A stretch of DNA of 60,000 bases, taken from contig JBBHKE010003364.1 in assembly GCA_037447655.1 (NCBI GenBank), positions 406,549-466,548 of the forward strand, in the 5' to 3' direction. The notes below the pieces were generated by a model. That model was given only the letters and a program-made list of their open reading frames with translations, made no database searches and was not told where the DNA came from. The position numbers were made by a program, and so were the translations under genes. Positions within the stretch are counted from its first letter, which is position 1. Each line of letters starts with the position of its first letter. Source of the DNA: Zygnema cylindricum (taxonomy: Eukaryota; Streptophyta; Zygnematophyceae; Zygnematales; Zygnemataceae). Positions 1-9,680 of this stretch are shown one piece after another.

Positions 1-41
1 CCATACAAGGATTTCATCAATTTACATACTTGCTCTTCCTT

Positions 42-386
42 TCATTTTTCTATATACATGTCAGGCTGCTTCATATAAATAGTTTCTTCTAATTCTCCAT
101 GCAAAAAGGCAGTTTTAACATCCATTTGATGAATTTCCATATCATCTATAGCAGCTAGACTTAGCAGAATTCTGACATTAGGAAATCTGACAACCGGAGA
201 GAAGATTTCTTCAAAGATAATACCTTCTTTCTGATTGTAACCTTTGGCCACAAGTTTGGCCTTATACCTTTCAATGGTGTTGTCCGGGTTCAGCTTCACC
301 TTGAACACCCATTTGCTGCCGATGGCTTTTCTGCCCGGAGGAAGATCCACCAGCTCCCATGTCTGTGCCTCTATAATAGATTTCAT
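42..386 (-). pseudogene. Copia reverse transcriptase, N-terminal part (family alpha)
   Basis: 114 residues of the N-terminal RT domain (RVT_2 type). It opens with the conserved TWELVDLPPGRKAIGSKWVFK block and reaches QMDVKTAFLHGEL, which holds the first catalytic aspartate. The YVDD motif would lie beyond the left window edge. It belongs to the same polyprotein as the integrase at 855-2222 but in a broken frame. The RT would copy element RNA inside virus-like particles in the cytoplasm. Family assignment is secure; function in this copy is very unlikely. Confidence 0.85.
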
Positions 387-533
387 TTCATCGTTCTCCG
401 CCGCAATCCAGTGATTTCTCTCAGGTGATGAAAATGCCTCTTGAATAGTTAGAGGCTCCTCTGTAGCTGTAGAAAAAGCAAAGTGAGAACTTGCTTGCAG
501 ACGGCTGCTAGATCTCCTTCCCCTCGGAAATTC

Positions 534-845
534 TTAGGCTAGAATCGTCGGCAGCCTTGGATTTGTCTGCCGCGTTTGCTCCGAGATTTGTGCCGGATCT
601 GATATTTCAGTTGGTTCCACCCGATCTAGATCTTGTAGTGGAACACCTCGTGAAGGCACTAGTGGAACCGAGGGAAGAGGGGTTCCACTCGCCGGGGGAA
701 AATACACTCTTTGTGTATGGTGGAAAATGATATATTCCTGTTTCTCTTTTGCCGGTTGCTCTGGTACTTTAAACAAGTCAACTGACTCCTGTTCATCCTT
801 AATCTGAACATTCCTAGAGACAATTATTTTTTGTTTTTCAAACAC
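534..845 (-). pseudogene. Integrase-RT linker of copia polyprotein (family alpha)
   Basis: A 103-residue piece between integrase and RT. It starts with the end of the integrase C-terminal region (IIVSRNVQIKDEQESVDLFK) and continues as a proline- and acid-rich linker ending NPRLPTILA, the usual low-complexity spacer of plant copia pol. A frame break near 845-855 separates it from the integrase and another break separates it from RT. It has no enzymatic function of its own. Confidence 0.7.
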
Positions 846-854
846 AAAGATCCT

Positions 855-2222
855 TTACCCTTTTGCATTATCATCATACCCCATAAAGATTCCCGGTAAA
901 CCCTTAGCATCCATCTTCCATCTCTCCTTAGAAGTATCTAGAATAAAACATTTGCTTTCAAAGATTTTAAAGTGACTAACATCAGGTTTCTCCCCTGTCC
1001 AAAGCTCATACGGTGTAGTGCTAACAGATCTAGACGCAATTCTGTTTTTAATGTAAACAGCACAGTTAAGTGCCTCAGCCCAGAATTTCAAATCTAGCCC
1101 TTTATCTGCAAGCATTGACCGAGCACTTTCTGTCACTGTCCTATTTAATCTTTCCGAAACACTATTCTGTTCCGGTGTGTAAGGAACTGTAAGATTGTGG
1201 CTGATACCTTCTTGAAGGAGAAACTGTTCAAATTCTATTGATGTATATTCTCCGCCGTTGTCCGATCTTAGTGCCAAGATCGGAACCCCATGAAGCTTCT
1301 CCGCCCACGTTTTGTAGTGCTTGAAGTGTGTAAACACTTCACTTTTATGCTGCATGAAGTAAACTTTTGTGTATCTCGAGTAGTCATCTGTGAAAATAAC
1401 CATATAGTGGACGCCTCCAGCTGACGCCACTTGTGAAGGTCCGAGAACATCCGAATGTATTAGCTGCAAAACCTTGTGAGATCTGTGATCTGTTTGCTGT
1501 GGAAATGGCCATCTGTGAATCTTGCCCAGTGAACATCCATCACAAGATTTTATAGGATGAGAAGTAAGAGAAACCCCATCAACTTTTCCCGAGACCACCA
1601 TTTTCTTAAGGCTATCATAATTCATATGTCCTAATCTTTTATGCCACAACTCATTATCAGATTGGACACTGGAGTAGAGAACATCATTTTCTTTATATTC
1701 AACCATGTCCATCCGGTACATTTTGCTAGCATCTCTAGTTCCTGTGACAGCTACTTTCCCTTTCTTGCTAACAACCTGTCTACCTCCTTTCAGAGTGACC
1801 TCAAAGCCTTTGCTTTCCACTAGAGATGTAGAAAAAAGATTATTTTTAAAGTCTGGAACATATAAAACATTGTAAAGAGTTCTCTCTACCGACTTACCAC
1901 CTACATCTACCATCAGAGATATATCACCCTGAGCTGATGTCTGAACACTCATTCCACAAGCATAGTATATATTCTTTGGAGACATCTGATGCAGATTTGT
2001 AAAAACAGCTTTGTTCCAGCACATGTGGGCCGATGCTCTCGTATCCATGATCCATCCCGCATCTTTTAGACCCTCCATGGCTGCTGCCATAGCAAAAAGA
2101 TCCGCCTCCTCTTCCTCATCGAAGCTCAAAGACTCATCTGCATCAGTTGCAGAAGCTGAAAAAAGAGCATTTCCACGGGTTGGATTCCTGAAAAACCTCG
2201 GTGATAAGGGCTTTGCTGCCAA
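855..2222 (-). pseudogene. Copia protease-integrase segment (family alpha)
   Basis: The longest open stretch of this element, 455 residues. The protease region near residue 60 reads IMDTRASAHMC: the active-site D-S/T-G-A has become D-T-R-A, so the loop glycine is lost and the protease should be dead. The integrase follows with an HHCC zinc-binding region (WHKRLGHMNYD... CDGC), then catalytic DDE positions in IHSDVLG, RSDNGGEY and the SVSERLNRT block. The C-terminal GKPDVSHFKIFESK-type block is present. It would join element cDNA to host DNA in the nucleus. Open over this length but inactivated at the protease. Confidence 0.85.
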
Positions 2223-2224
2223 CC

Positions 2225-3060
2225 AGGCCTGTATAAACCCATCTCATTTGCTTTTTTCATCTTTGGACAGTACCTGTATCCATGTCATTTCTCAGAACAA
2301 TAAAAACAAGTGGTAGAAGATTGCCTATTTTGTCTCTGATTAAACTGATTAAACTAATTCTGATTCTGATTAAAGTGATTTTTGTTCTGATTAAACTGAT
2401 TTTTTTTCTCAAAAATCTGTAGCAAAAGCCTCTACCTTTCCCTCTCCTTCAAAGAGTTTAGTATTAGTTTCTTCTTCCAATATGAGATTATATGCTAATT
2501 GAAATGACCAGCTAGCTTTATCATGACTCTTTAACTGAACTGAAATACCTTTCATGCTGCTAGAGAGGCCCCTAATTAGCAAAGCAGCTTGGTGAAACTC
2601 AGGAAAGGATCCACCAGCTAAAGAGTGTGTATCAATAAGTGTACGAAAATTATCACAATACTCAACCATAGATCCCCCCGAGTATTTGTATCCCCAGATC
2701 TTTCCAGCCGCCAAAGCTCTTTCGAACATTTGCTTTCTCAAAAGCAGATTTTAGTGAAGTCCAGATCTCGCTCGCCTTTTTCATTTTCAGCCAAGACATG
2801 ACCAGATTTTCTGAAATGCAAAGAATGAGATTGTTCCTTGCCATTGAGTTCTTTTTCGCCCAACTCGGATCTGTCTCATCAAGGGAGCCATCCAAGACCC
2901 CCAATAAGTCAAAATTTTTAAATGAAGATTCAACCATTGTTGCCCAGTATGCATACTTTTGGCCATTGAAGATGGGAACTCTTGACAAAAGGCCCATAAC
3001 CTGTAGTTCTACAACCACCGTTGCTGGTGGAAAACCAGCTGTTGTAGTGGAAGTAGACAT
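2225..3060 (-). pseudogene. Copia gag (family alpha), start codon inside the LTR
   Basis: Nucleocapsid precursor. The first ATG in frame lies at 3060-3058, inside the LTR, giving MSTSTTT...VVVELQVMG, which runs through the LTR end and primer site into SRVPIFNGQKYAYW, the usual copia gag start. The frame then shifts near 2700 into a second stretch (2409-2741). A Q/N-rich spacer built from short CTGATTAAA-type repeats (about 2330-2405) precedes a CCHC knuckle at about 2271-2313 (CFYC...HGYRYC) that contains an in-frame TGA. Acts as the particle shell and RNA binder in the family; broken here. Confidence 0.75.
2989..3000 (-). other. Primer-binding site, initiator tRNA-Met anticodon-arm type
   Basis: On the minus strand GTTATGGGCC directly follows the LTR end. 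It is the left part of the longer GTTATGGGCCCACC seen in the other copia families of the window, which complements the anticodon arm of initiator tRNA-Met. The match here is only about 10 bases, so either priming is weaker or the site has decayed. Confidence 0.6.
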
Positions 3061-3575
3061 AAAACCAACAGAAGCTATCAAGTACCTTCTCCAACAGCCA
3101 ACTTTCAACTGGCACAGAATGTGACTGAAAGGGCCACTTACAACCAGATTCAGCACAGTGTTACACCATACAATAAACTAACAACTCACAAAGTTTCAGA
3201 TCAATTGGCCCAGTAAACCATAAGAAATAGTCTCTGCAAGTTTCTTATAAACTGCCTTTAAAAAAACTATATTCCCAAGAGTGGATACATAATTTTGACT
3301 AAGTCCTAAACTATATACTCACAGTGAGTATCTACTGATCCATACTAAATATGTTCCCTATACTATGGTACTGTTCTATGTTCTAACAAACTATCTAAAG
3401 TGTACTTTACTGTTCCGTAAGTACTTTCCTAAATCCTATTTGCTACTTGCAGTAAATCTACTAATGTAACACTATTTTCTAATGCGCTAAACAACAAATA
3501 TTTGTTTCCCAAATATTTACAGATATCGTTCGTACAGTAAATGTTGCTGGTGCTTAGTCAGCACTATTGACAACA
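3002..3575 (-). repeat. 5' LTR, copia family alpha
   Basis: 574 bp. On the minus strand it begins TGTTGTCAATAGTGC and ends GAACTACA. A homologous 584-bp copy stands at 30659-31242. Both copies contain, near the 3' end, a conserved open frame starting MSTSTTT, interpreted as the gag N-terminus. No antisense tRNA-like module is visible. Confidence 0.8.
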
Positions 3576-3879
3576 GTCCAAATGTTTGTCGGTCAAATGG
3601 TACGAAACATCCTGAGTTCATACGGCGCACTCAGTCACTCTGGTCCCCACTTGAATTGCGTTTGTCGACTCGATTTGCATCAACGATCCTCTTACGCTCC
3701 TCTCCCGGATGTTCGGCGTAGTCTCCATCCGTCCGACTCACTCAAACCCCGCGTATGATTAATGACACGTGGCTGTGGGTGTTGGTGTCACTCCGGAATA
3801 CCTGCACTGTCTTCAAATGTCAACACGTGTCCTTGCAGTCGTACATTACACTCTACTGGCTACCTGCTACTGTCACACT
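3576..3879. other. Unassigned spacer between retroelement fragments
   Basis: About 300 bp of moderately GC-rich sequence to the right of the alpha LTR. It includes two CACGTG cores (near 3769 and 3825) like those in the copia LTRs of this window, so it may be a decayed LTR fragment. I see no coding potential I can defend. Confidence 0.35.
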
Positions 3880-4338
3880 ATTAGAGGTCAGTAGTAAATC
3901 TGACTTAGATGAAAATATTCTAAGTCTTAAATCTCCCCTCATAGCCTTATCTAGTGAACTAAAGATTTCCAAATTCAACAAGCTAGCGTCACTCCACGTC
4001 TGTATTTTCACTTCTCCTCCTACGAGTACAAGCTTTAGTTGTCAAGTACCTGCAAGATATCTCAAAACCCTTTTTGGTGCTTCCCAATCTGCCCTTTTAA
4101 GATTCTGCAGACTTCTACTTAGAACTCCCACAGCTGCTGCAACATCAGGTCTTGTACAGTTCATAAAATATATAAGACTTTTAACTATCTGTCTACATGG
4201 CTTTGAAGCCATGAACGCTTCCTCCCCTTATTCTAAAGTCTCACTAATCATTATGTTTTAATTTGAGTCACTTCCTTCCAATTTTTGTCTGAATTATATG
4301 GGCGTTACAGCTCCATTTACATCTTTCATTTCAAATTT
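3880..4338 (-). pseudogene. Copia RT/RNase H junction fragment
   Basis: The minus strand encodes the stretch between RT and RNase H of a copia pol: SLIYFMNCTRPDVAAAVGVLSRSLQ, then WEAPKRVLRYLAGT and W-S-D-A with the first RNase H aspartate. In-frame stops occur. The fragment is cut at its high-coordinate end by the gamma LTR starting at 4339. Its parent family is uncertain, closest to beta by eye. Confidence 0.7.
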
Positions 4339-5344
4339 GTTTAAAAGAAGTAATTAATATTCACTTCTTAATTTAGACTCTAGAGTGAATAGAGAGAGAG
4401 AGTCACCATGGCTGCAGCCATAGTAAAAAAGAAATAGGCAGACAGGAAGACAGATTGATAGATTGCCACAATGTTGCCTTAAACACATTTGAACCTAGGT
4501 CTACGAAGTCTGCATAGGCGTGCGCCATAACCATTACGGCGTAACGAAAGGATACACGTATTCAGTTCGCTATGTATTTAAAGTGTTACGCAAAACATCA
4601 ATTTCATTTAAACAGACCAAAATTGACGAAACGGCATCTAAAGTCAAACGGCGCTCGCGGACGCGAATCTAGCAGTGTAAAATACATGATCGATCGGATG
4701 TCGTCGCCCCGCCAAACCCGAATTAATATTTGGGGGCTTTAAAAAATATCGGCGCGCTGTGCCACGTGGCGCCACATCATTGGACGCCTGAAAGGATGGG
4801 AGGAGGAGCGACGACTCCCATGTTGACAAGTGTCAACCAGAAGGCCATGTTGTACAATGGCTGTACAAGAAGTACAAATGGCCACTGTACCTTCTTGTAC
4901 TATACACTCTTTTGATTGGCCGAGAGTAGAGTAGTAAGTAGTTGTGAGTAGGAGTTAACGGACTTAGCGTGTTTGAGGCGCCTCTCTCCAGGTTACCTTT
5001 TGTATGTATAGGCCATCTTTGGCCAGCGATAACGTACTGCTCAGGGGAGCAAATTTAGTGATACCTTTTACGTTTTGGCTCAGGGGAGACTTGTCCACAA
5101 AGGGGTGAGGGTGGTCAAAATATTTGTGTGCGTGGGCAGGCACTTATTCAGTAGGAAAGTGAAAGGGTCATTCTTTTTGCGTTGGACTCAGGGGAGTCTT
5201 GTCCTCACAAGGGTGAGGGTGGTCAGAATGTTTTTGTGCGTGGGAAGACACTTATTCAATGGGAAAGTGAAAGGGTCAAATATTATCCTAGAGGCTTTAC
5301 ATAGGCTGCTCATTCTGTGGGTTAATGGAGACCACCGAATTTTA
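4339..5344 (+). repeat. 5' LTR, copia family gamma
   Basis: About 1.0 kb. It starts TGTTTAAAAGAAGTAATTAA, matching TGTTGGAAAGAGGTAATTAA of the gamma LTR at 46567, and ends just before the primer site. It contains a CCATGG block near 4409, the antisense tRNA-like module at 4478-4545, a G-box in GCCACGTGGCGCC near 4762, GTAC-rich promoter sequence with TGTACTATA near 4900, and the gag ATG at 5325. The terminal CA has decayed to TA. Confidence 0.8.
4478..4545 (-). other. Antisense tRNA-like module in gamma LTR (degraded)
   Basis: On the minus strand: ACGCCGTAATGGTTATGGCG (A box/D arm, 4542-4523) and GGTTCAAAT (B box, 4495-4487). The T-run terminator present in other copies is missing here. Orientation is opposite to the LTR. 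Confidence 0.6.
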
Positions 5345-6330
5345 GGTTATGGGCCCATCCTCTAGGGTGCCCATTTTTAATGGATCATACTTTCTTTATT
5401 GGGATATGATGATGTAGGGAGAACTTTTTGAGAAGCACCTTGGGGCATAGTCTCCGGGCAAATTCGATGCCCACCTCCACCTAGGTTTAGAGAAACACAT
5501 TTTTCTGGCACTTCCATCACAACTACTGTTAGAACATCAACCACCATCACAAACGATGACGAGGAAGTGGAGGAAATAATCATGTATAGAGAAAAATGAG
5601 GAGTTGCTTCTCGAGGGACTCCGCTGTCAAGGACGATATCTGCAGCAGCACCACCAACAATGGTGACAAAGAGTGTGACCGAACGGTCAGAATATGAAAA
5701 TTGGAACTATAAGGATAAGGTGGCTAAGCTCTTAATTCTCAAAAGTGTAGGGAAGGGTATTGCCATTCCCCTTATGCATATTAGATCTTCCTCTCAGATT
5801 TGGGCATCTATAGTAAACAAATATAAGAGTGGGTCATTGTAGCAGCAACAGTTGGCAGAAAAATAAGATTTCAGCTTATAGTTACTAGAGAGGAAGTATG
5901 AATGATTATTGCAATGACTTAGGAGCATTATTTGGAGAACTAGAGAGTGCAGGTAACTCATGGTCTGAGAGACAAAGAGTAAATACACTGATAATGAAAC
6001 TACATGAAGAGTATGAGAATATCATTAATCGGTTGTAGGATCTGGGTGATAGTAATAAGAATTGGGATTATACAGTGGGGATGATTTTAGTGAAAGAGAG
6101 TACCATAGAACTTAGGAGAGGAAGTCCGAGTGTTTAAGCATTGGGTGCAGGATCTGATTGGCGAAAGCGTGATGAGGAAAAGGGAAAGGATCCTTATCGA
6201 AACTTTGGAGGAAAAAGACAAGGAGGTGGCAGATTTGATCAACAGGGGAGAGGAGCTCCTCGAGGTGGATTATGTCACTTCTGCTAGAAACCGAGACATT
6301 ATATGGTAGATTGTGTCAAGCTTGCAGATC
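5325..6330 (+). pseudogene. Copia gag (family gamma)
   Basis: Gag begins at ATGGAG inside the LTR (5325), reads METTEF, then a stop (CAG to TAG) and VMGPSSRVP through the primer site. Downstream fragments show the gag core: YENWNYKDKVAKLLILKSV, LGALFGELESAGNSWSERQRVNTLIMKL and an R-rich DPYRNFGG tail. The CCHC knuckle near 6270-6318 reads CHFC-stop-KPRHYMVDC. Several frame breaks make it a pseudogene. The CHFC...HYM.C form is the same in families beta and gamma. Confidence 0.75.
5346..5360 (+). other. Primer-binding site, half-tRNA type
   Basis: GTTATGGGCCCATCC matches the initiator tRNA-Met anticodon-arm complement GTTATGGGCCCACC with one change. Its ATG is in frame with gag. Confidence 0.75.
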
Positions 6331-7650
6331 TCCAACTGAAAGATGGACAAGGTTCCTCAAAAGATGGAGGAAAGAAAAAGGTTTTTTTGACACAAGTTCA
6401 TGATGAGGAAGAAGATGATGTAACCGAATCGGAAGAGGAGCTTGAGGAGCTTCTTGTTAAACGAAAAACTACTGAGAAGCATGCAGACATTCTACGGAGA
6501 CAAAATTGTGCTTTCGGAGGTAAGAGTGATCCACCTGAAGATGGGTGGATTGTAGATTTAGGGGCCTCGATGCATATGTGCAAGGATAAGAGGTGGTTTA
6601 CTAAATTAAGAAAAATTCCAACAGTTGAGATAGAGTATGGAGATGGTAGAGTAGAAACCACAAGTCTTGTTGGATCGGTTGATTTAAAAGTTCTAGTTAA
6701 TGGAAAGGCTTCAATTGTAACCCTCTCAGATGTTCTTTACATTCCACAGTTTAGCAAACATCTAGTATCTATAGCTGTTCTAAATGAAAAAGAGTTCGAA
6801 ACCGGAACTAAGAAAGGAATCTTCACAGGTAGCTTTGATATTAGGTTTATTTCATAGCTGGAAAGGGTAGTCAAGGAATGTTCAGAATTGTACTTTGCAA
6901 TGAAATGGCTGTTCTCTACTCGTGTGGAAGTGATATGATGCTTTGGCACAAGAGGTGAATCTAGATAGATTAAAGAAAATGAAGAAAAAGGGAATAGTGG
7001 ATGGAATTGAGTTTGGAGATGATGAGACCTCAGATGATTGTAGTGGATGTGCCAAAGGGAAGATTTATAAACTCTCATTCTCAAAGGCATCCACATTTAG
7101 AAGAGAGAAAGTATTAGATCTAGTTCACACTGATGTTTGGGGAACAGCTAGGTATGTTTCACATGGGGGGAAAAGATGGATGCTAACCATTACACATGAT
7201 TAGTCTAGATACACTAAAGTATATTTTCTTAGACATAAGTCAGAGGTATTAAGATGTTTCAAAGAATACAAAGTATGGAGTGAAATATTACATCAAACCT
7301 CAATAAAAGAGATAAGAAGTGATAATGGGAAAAAATACACCTCAAAGGAATTTGAAGAATTTCTTAAAGAAGAAGGAATCCATCATGAGAAAACTGTTCC
7401 TTATAATCCGGAACAAAATGGAGTAGCAGAAAGAGTGAATAGAACTTTAGGAGATATGTCCAGAAGTATGCTAACTGATAAAAGAATAGGATTGCAGTTT
7501 TGGACTGAGTCTATGAACTATGCTAACTTCATCTAAAATAGAGTGCTAACTTCAGCAAATAAGGATGAAACTCCGTATGAAAGGTGGACGGGAAGAAAAC
7601 CAGATTTGTCTAGTTTGAGAGTGTTCGGAAGTCAAGTCTACAGTTTTGGA
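6303..7650 (+). pseudogene. Copia protease and integrase (family gamma)
   Basis: After the knuckle comes an acidic linker and QNCAFGGKSDPPEDGWIVDLGASMHMCKD, the protease N-terminus with D-L-G-A at the active site. The HHCC region is damaged around 6940, where the first histidines are lost by a frame break, but CSGCAKGK remains. The catalytic core reads DLVHTDVWG, EIRSDNGKKYTS and PEQNGVAERVNRT, so D, D and E are recognisable. Stops at 7201 and 7534 interrupt it. It ends with KPDLSSLRVFGSQVY before a +1 shift near 7645. Confidence 0.8.
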
Positions 7651-8382
7651 TTCCTATAAAACTAAATGGAAGTTAGAGGGAAGAGGGAAACCAGGATATC
7701 TTGTAGGATATGATGTAAGCACAAAAGGATATCGAGTGTATGACTTGAAAAAGAGAGATATCATTTTGGTGAAACACATAGTGGTGATGAATGAAGTAAA
7801 GTCTATTGATCTATTCAAATATAACAAAGAAGTCAAAACCAGATTTGAATCGGGTCAGAATTCTGACTTTGACTTGGGAAATGAAGAGAAAAAAGACGAG
7901 GAGAAAGAAAAATCTGCAGATGTGCCAAATGAAAAGGACGAAAAGACAACATCCGAGGTAACACCACAATACGAAGTGGAAACCGACAAGGAACTTTATC
8001 AAACACCAGCATTGGAAGATAGGGGAGATGAAAATCTTGCTAAACGAAACCCGAGGATACCTTCCATACCGTCATCAGATTTTGAAGGAGAAAAAAAAGA
8101 GTAATAAACGGATTCAAGAAAGACATGTAAATAATAAACTCACAAAGATGTCTCACCAAGAAGAACCTCATACATACTTAGAGGCCATAAATACCCCAAA
8201 AAGTAGTTGGTGGATCACTGCCATCAATGAAGAAATGGCCTCAATCATGGAAGCCAATACATGAGAGTTGGTACATTGTCCACCGCACAGTAAATCGATT
8301 AGATGTAAGTGGGTTTTTAAGCTTAAACAAAACCCATATAATACCATTGAAGGATATAAGGCTAGGTTGGTTGCTAAAGGTT
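7646..8382 (+). pseudogene. Copia integrase tail, linker and RT start (family gamma)
   Basis: Integrase tail (KPGYLVGYDVSTKGYRVYDLKKRDIILVKHIVVM) followed by an acidic low-complexity linker, the RNPRIPSIPSSDFEGEKK block, a frame change near 8100, and the RT start (SHQEEPHTYLEAINTPKSSWWITAINEEMASI). It ends inside the RLVAKG motif, where the gypsy-type element is inserted. No catalytic aspartate of RT is reached. Confidence 0.75.
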
Positions 8383-8987
8383 TGTCAAGCTCGTGTGCTT
8401 CACAGGCACCCCTTTTCTCTTACCAAGGATTCTTGGGCCTTTTTCCTCTGTACGGTCATTAAAGTACGGGGAAAGGAGCGCACTCAGCCGGACCAGATTC
8501 TTCTATTCTCTTAACTGAACAAAACGCACTTTATTTCGCGCCTAACGGAGGCCCGACGAGGGAGTTACTCTGATCCAAAGATTACCATCCTGTTACATGT
8601 GACCAGTTGCCAACTGTCCCATTGGGGGCTACATTGTGGAACGCCACGTAACTTTTGGGATAGTCTTGTAGATTTTGCTGTTGGCTGTCAGTAGGACGTT
8701 AGTTCAGGTCCACCAGCCGGGTGGAGCATTTATTGATGAGAGTCAAAGTTAGGCGTTTCACGTCAATTTAGAACATTGTTGCTCAGGATTGTACCATAGA
8801 AAAACACGTGGCTTCTAATCTATCCGGAGATAGTCACCTAACTTTTTGCCTTGAGTGTAGTACAACCTATTTTGTCTTATGTCTTTAAGATAACAATTCC
8901 TGGCCGATGATTAGATCCTAGTATTGCTTTGACTTTGGTACTATCGGTAGGACAAACTTTGCTTGTATAAGGCACTTGGGGCCGAAG

Positions 8988-9013
8988 GAGACAGGTTGTT
9001 GTTTCAGTACTGT
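8988..9013 (+). repeat. Left arm of a perfect 26-bp inverted repeat
   Basis: The stretch from GAGACAGGTT to CAGTACTGT (8988-9013) recurs as its exact reverse complement at 9580-9605, 566 bp downstream. It could mark the ends of a small inserted element or form a stem in the leader RNA. Confidence 0.8.
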
Positions 9014-9579
9014 CTCTTGAGAAAAACCCTAGAAATTCCAGCAAACTTTCTTGTTGAGAAATTTTGTTTGGCATGTGATTCTGACCCTTTTGCCATCTTG
9101 GTTTGCATCCTTCCTTTGTGGAAATCGTAGTCCGGTTAGGTGGTTGGCACCGTCTTTCCTGTTTTGGGCAATTTGGGGACTGGTGTTTGTTAGAAACTAA
9201 GAAGGGTCTTGCCGGTTCCGGGTCGCGGAAATCGAGGAGTTAAGAAGGCCTTACCTGTTCCGGGGTTTTCAGTGGGAGATTTCGTCTCCTCTTGGTTGTC
9301 CACGTTACGTTTTGGGGGTAAGTTGAGCTCGATTGCTATTATTCCACATTCTAACTTTATTCTCTATTTTTCTAAGGGCAAGGTGATATTGTTAATTCTG
9401 AGACAGCATTTTTTTATATTTCTATCCTTTCATTTTTCTGAGTGGAAGCATCTGGGTTCTCTCTTTGGTATTCCTTTTTGAGGCTCTGGTTGGGTTTCTT
9501 CCAAGGTCAATTACCAAAATCTTTTGTACCACAATAGTGGATTTTGAGAGGATTTTTGTTAGGTTTCCAACAGATCGTC

Positions 9580-9605
9580 ACAGTACTGAAACAACAACCT
9601 GTCTC
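9580..9605 (-). repeat. Right arm of a perfect 26-bp inverted repeat
   Basis: Exact reverse complement of 8988-9013. Flanking bases do not extend the match and I see no obvious short target duplication outside the arms. Confidence 0.8.
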
Positions 9606-9680
9606 TTTAGGTTAAAGAGGATAGGTGCTCAGGGCGGAGTACTTTTATAAGGGGATTTAGATTTTCTTCTCCAGTCAGCT

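Larger units (their letters stand above)
1..3575 (-). mobile_element. Copia LTR retrotransposon, family alpha (left part outside window)
   Basis: A minus-strand Ty1/copia element. Reading from high to low coordinates it has a 5' LTR (3002-3575), a primer site abutting the LTR, gag, protease, integrase and the start of reverse transcriptase, which runs off the window edge. Domain order protease-integrase-RT is diagnostic of copia. The frame is broken in several places, for example a stop inside the gag zinc knuckle, so this copy is not autonomous. A related LTR lies at 30659-31242. This family does not carry the tRNA-like module seen in the other copia LTRs of the window. Confidence 0.9.
4339..8382 (+). 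mobile_element. Copia LTR retrotransposon, family gamma, 5' part
   Basis: Plus-strand element with 5' LTR (4339-5344), primer site, gag, protease, integrase, linker and the first part of RT, where it stops abruptly at 8382 after RLVAKG because the gypsy-type element at 8383 is inserted there. The 3' half is not found in this window. It is closely related to the nested gamma element at 46567-59233 but more decayed, with several stops and frameshifts. Confidence 0.9.
8383..9680 (+). repeat. 5' LTR and leader of the methyltransferase element (inner boundary unknown)
   Basis: 1.3 kb without coding signal. It starts with TG at 8383, but because no second LTR is present I cannot place its 3' end or the primer site. 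It contains a perfect 26-bp inverted repeat (8988-9013 against 9580-9605). The first protein-like frame starts at 9681. Confidence 0.5.
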
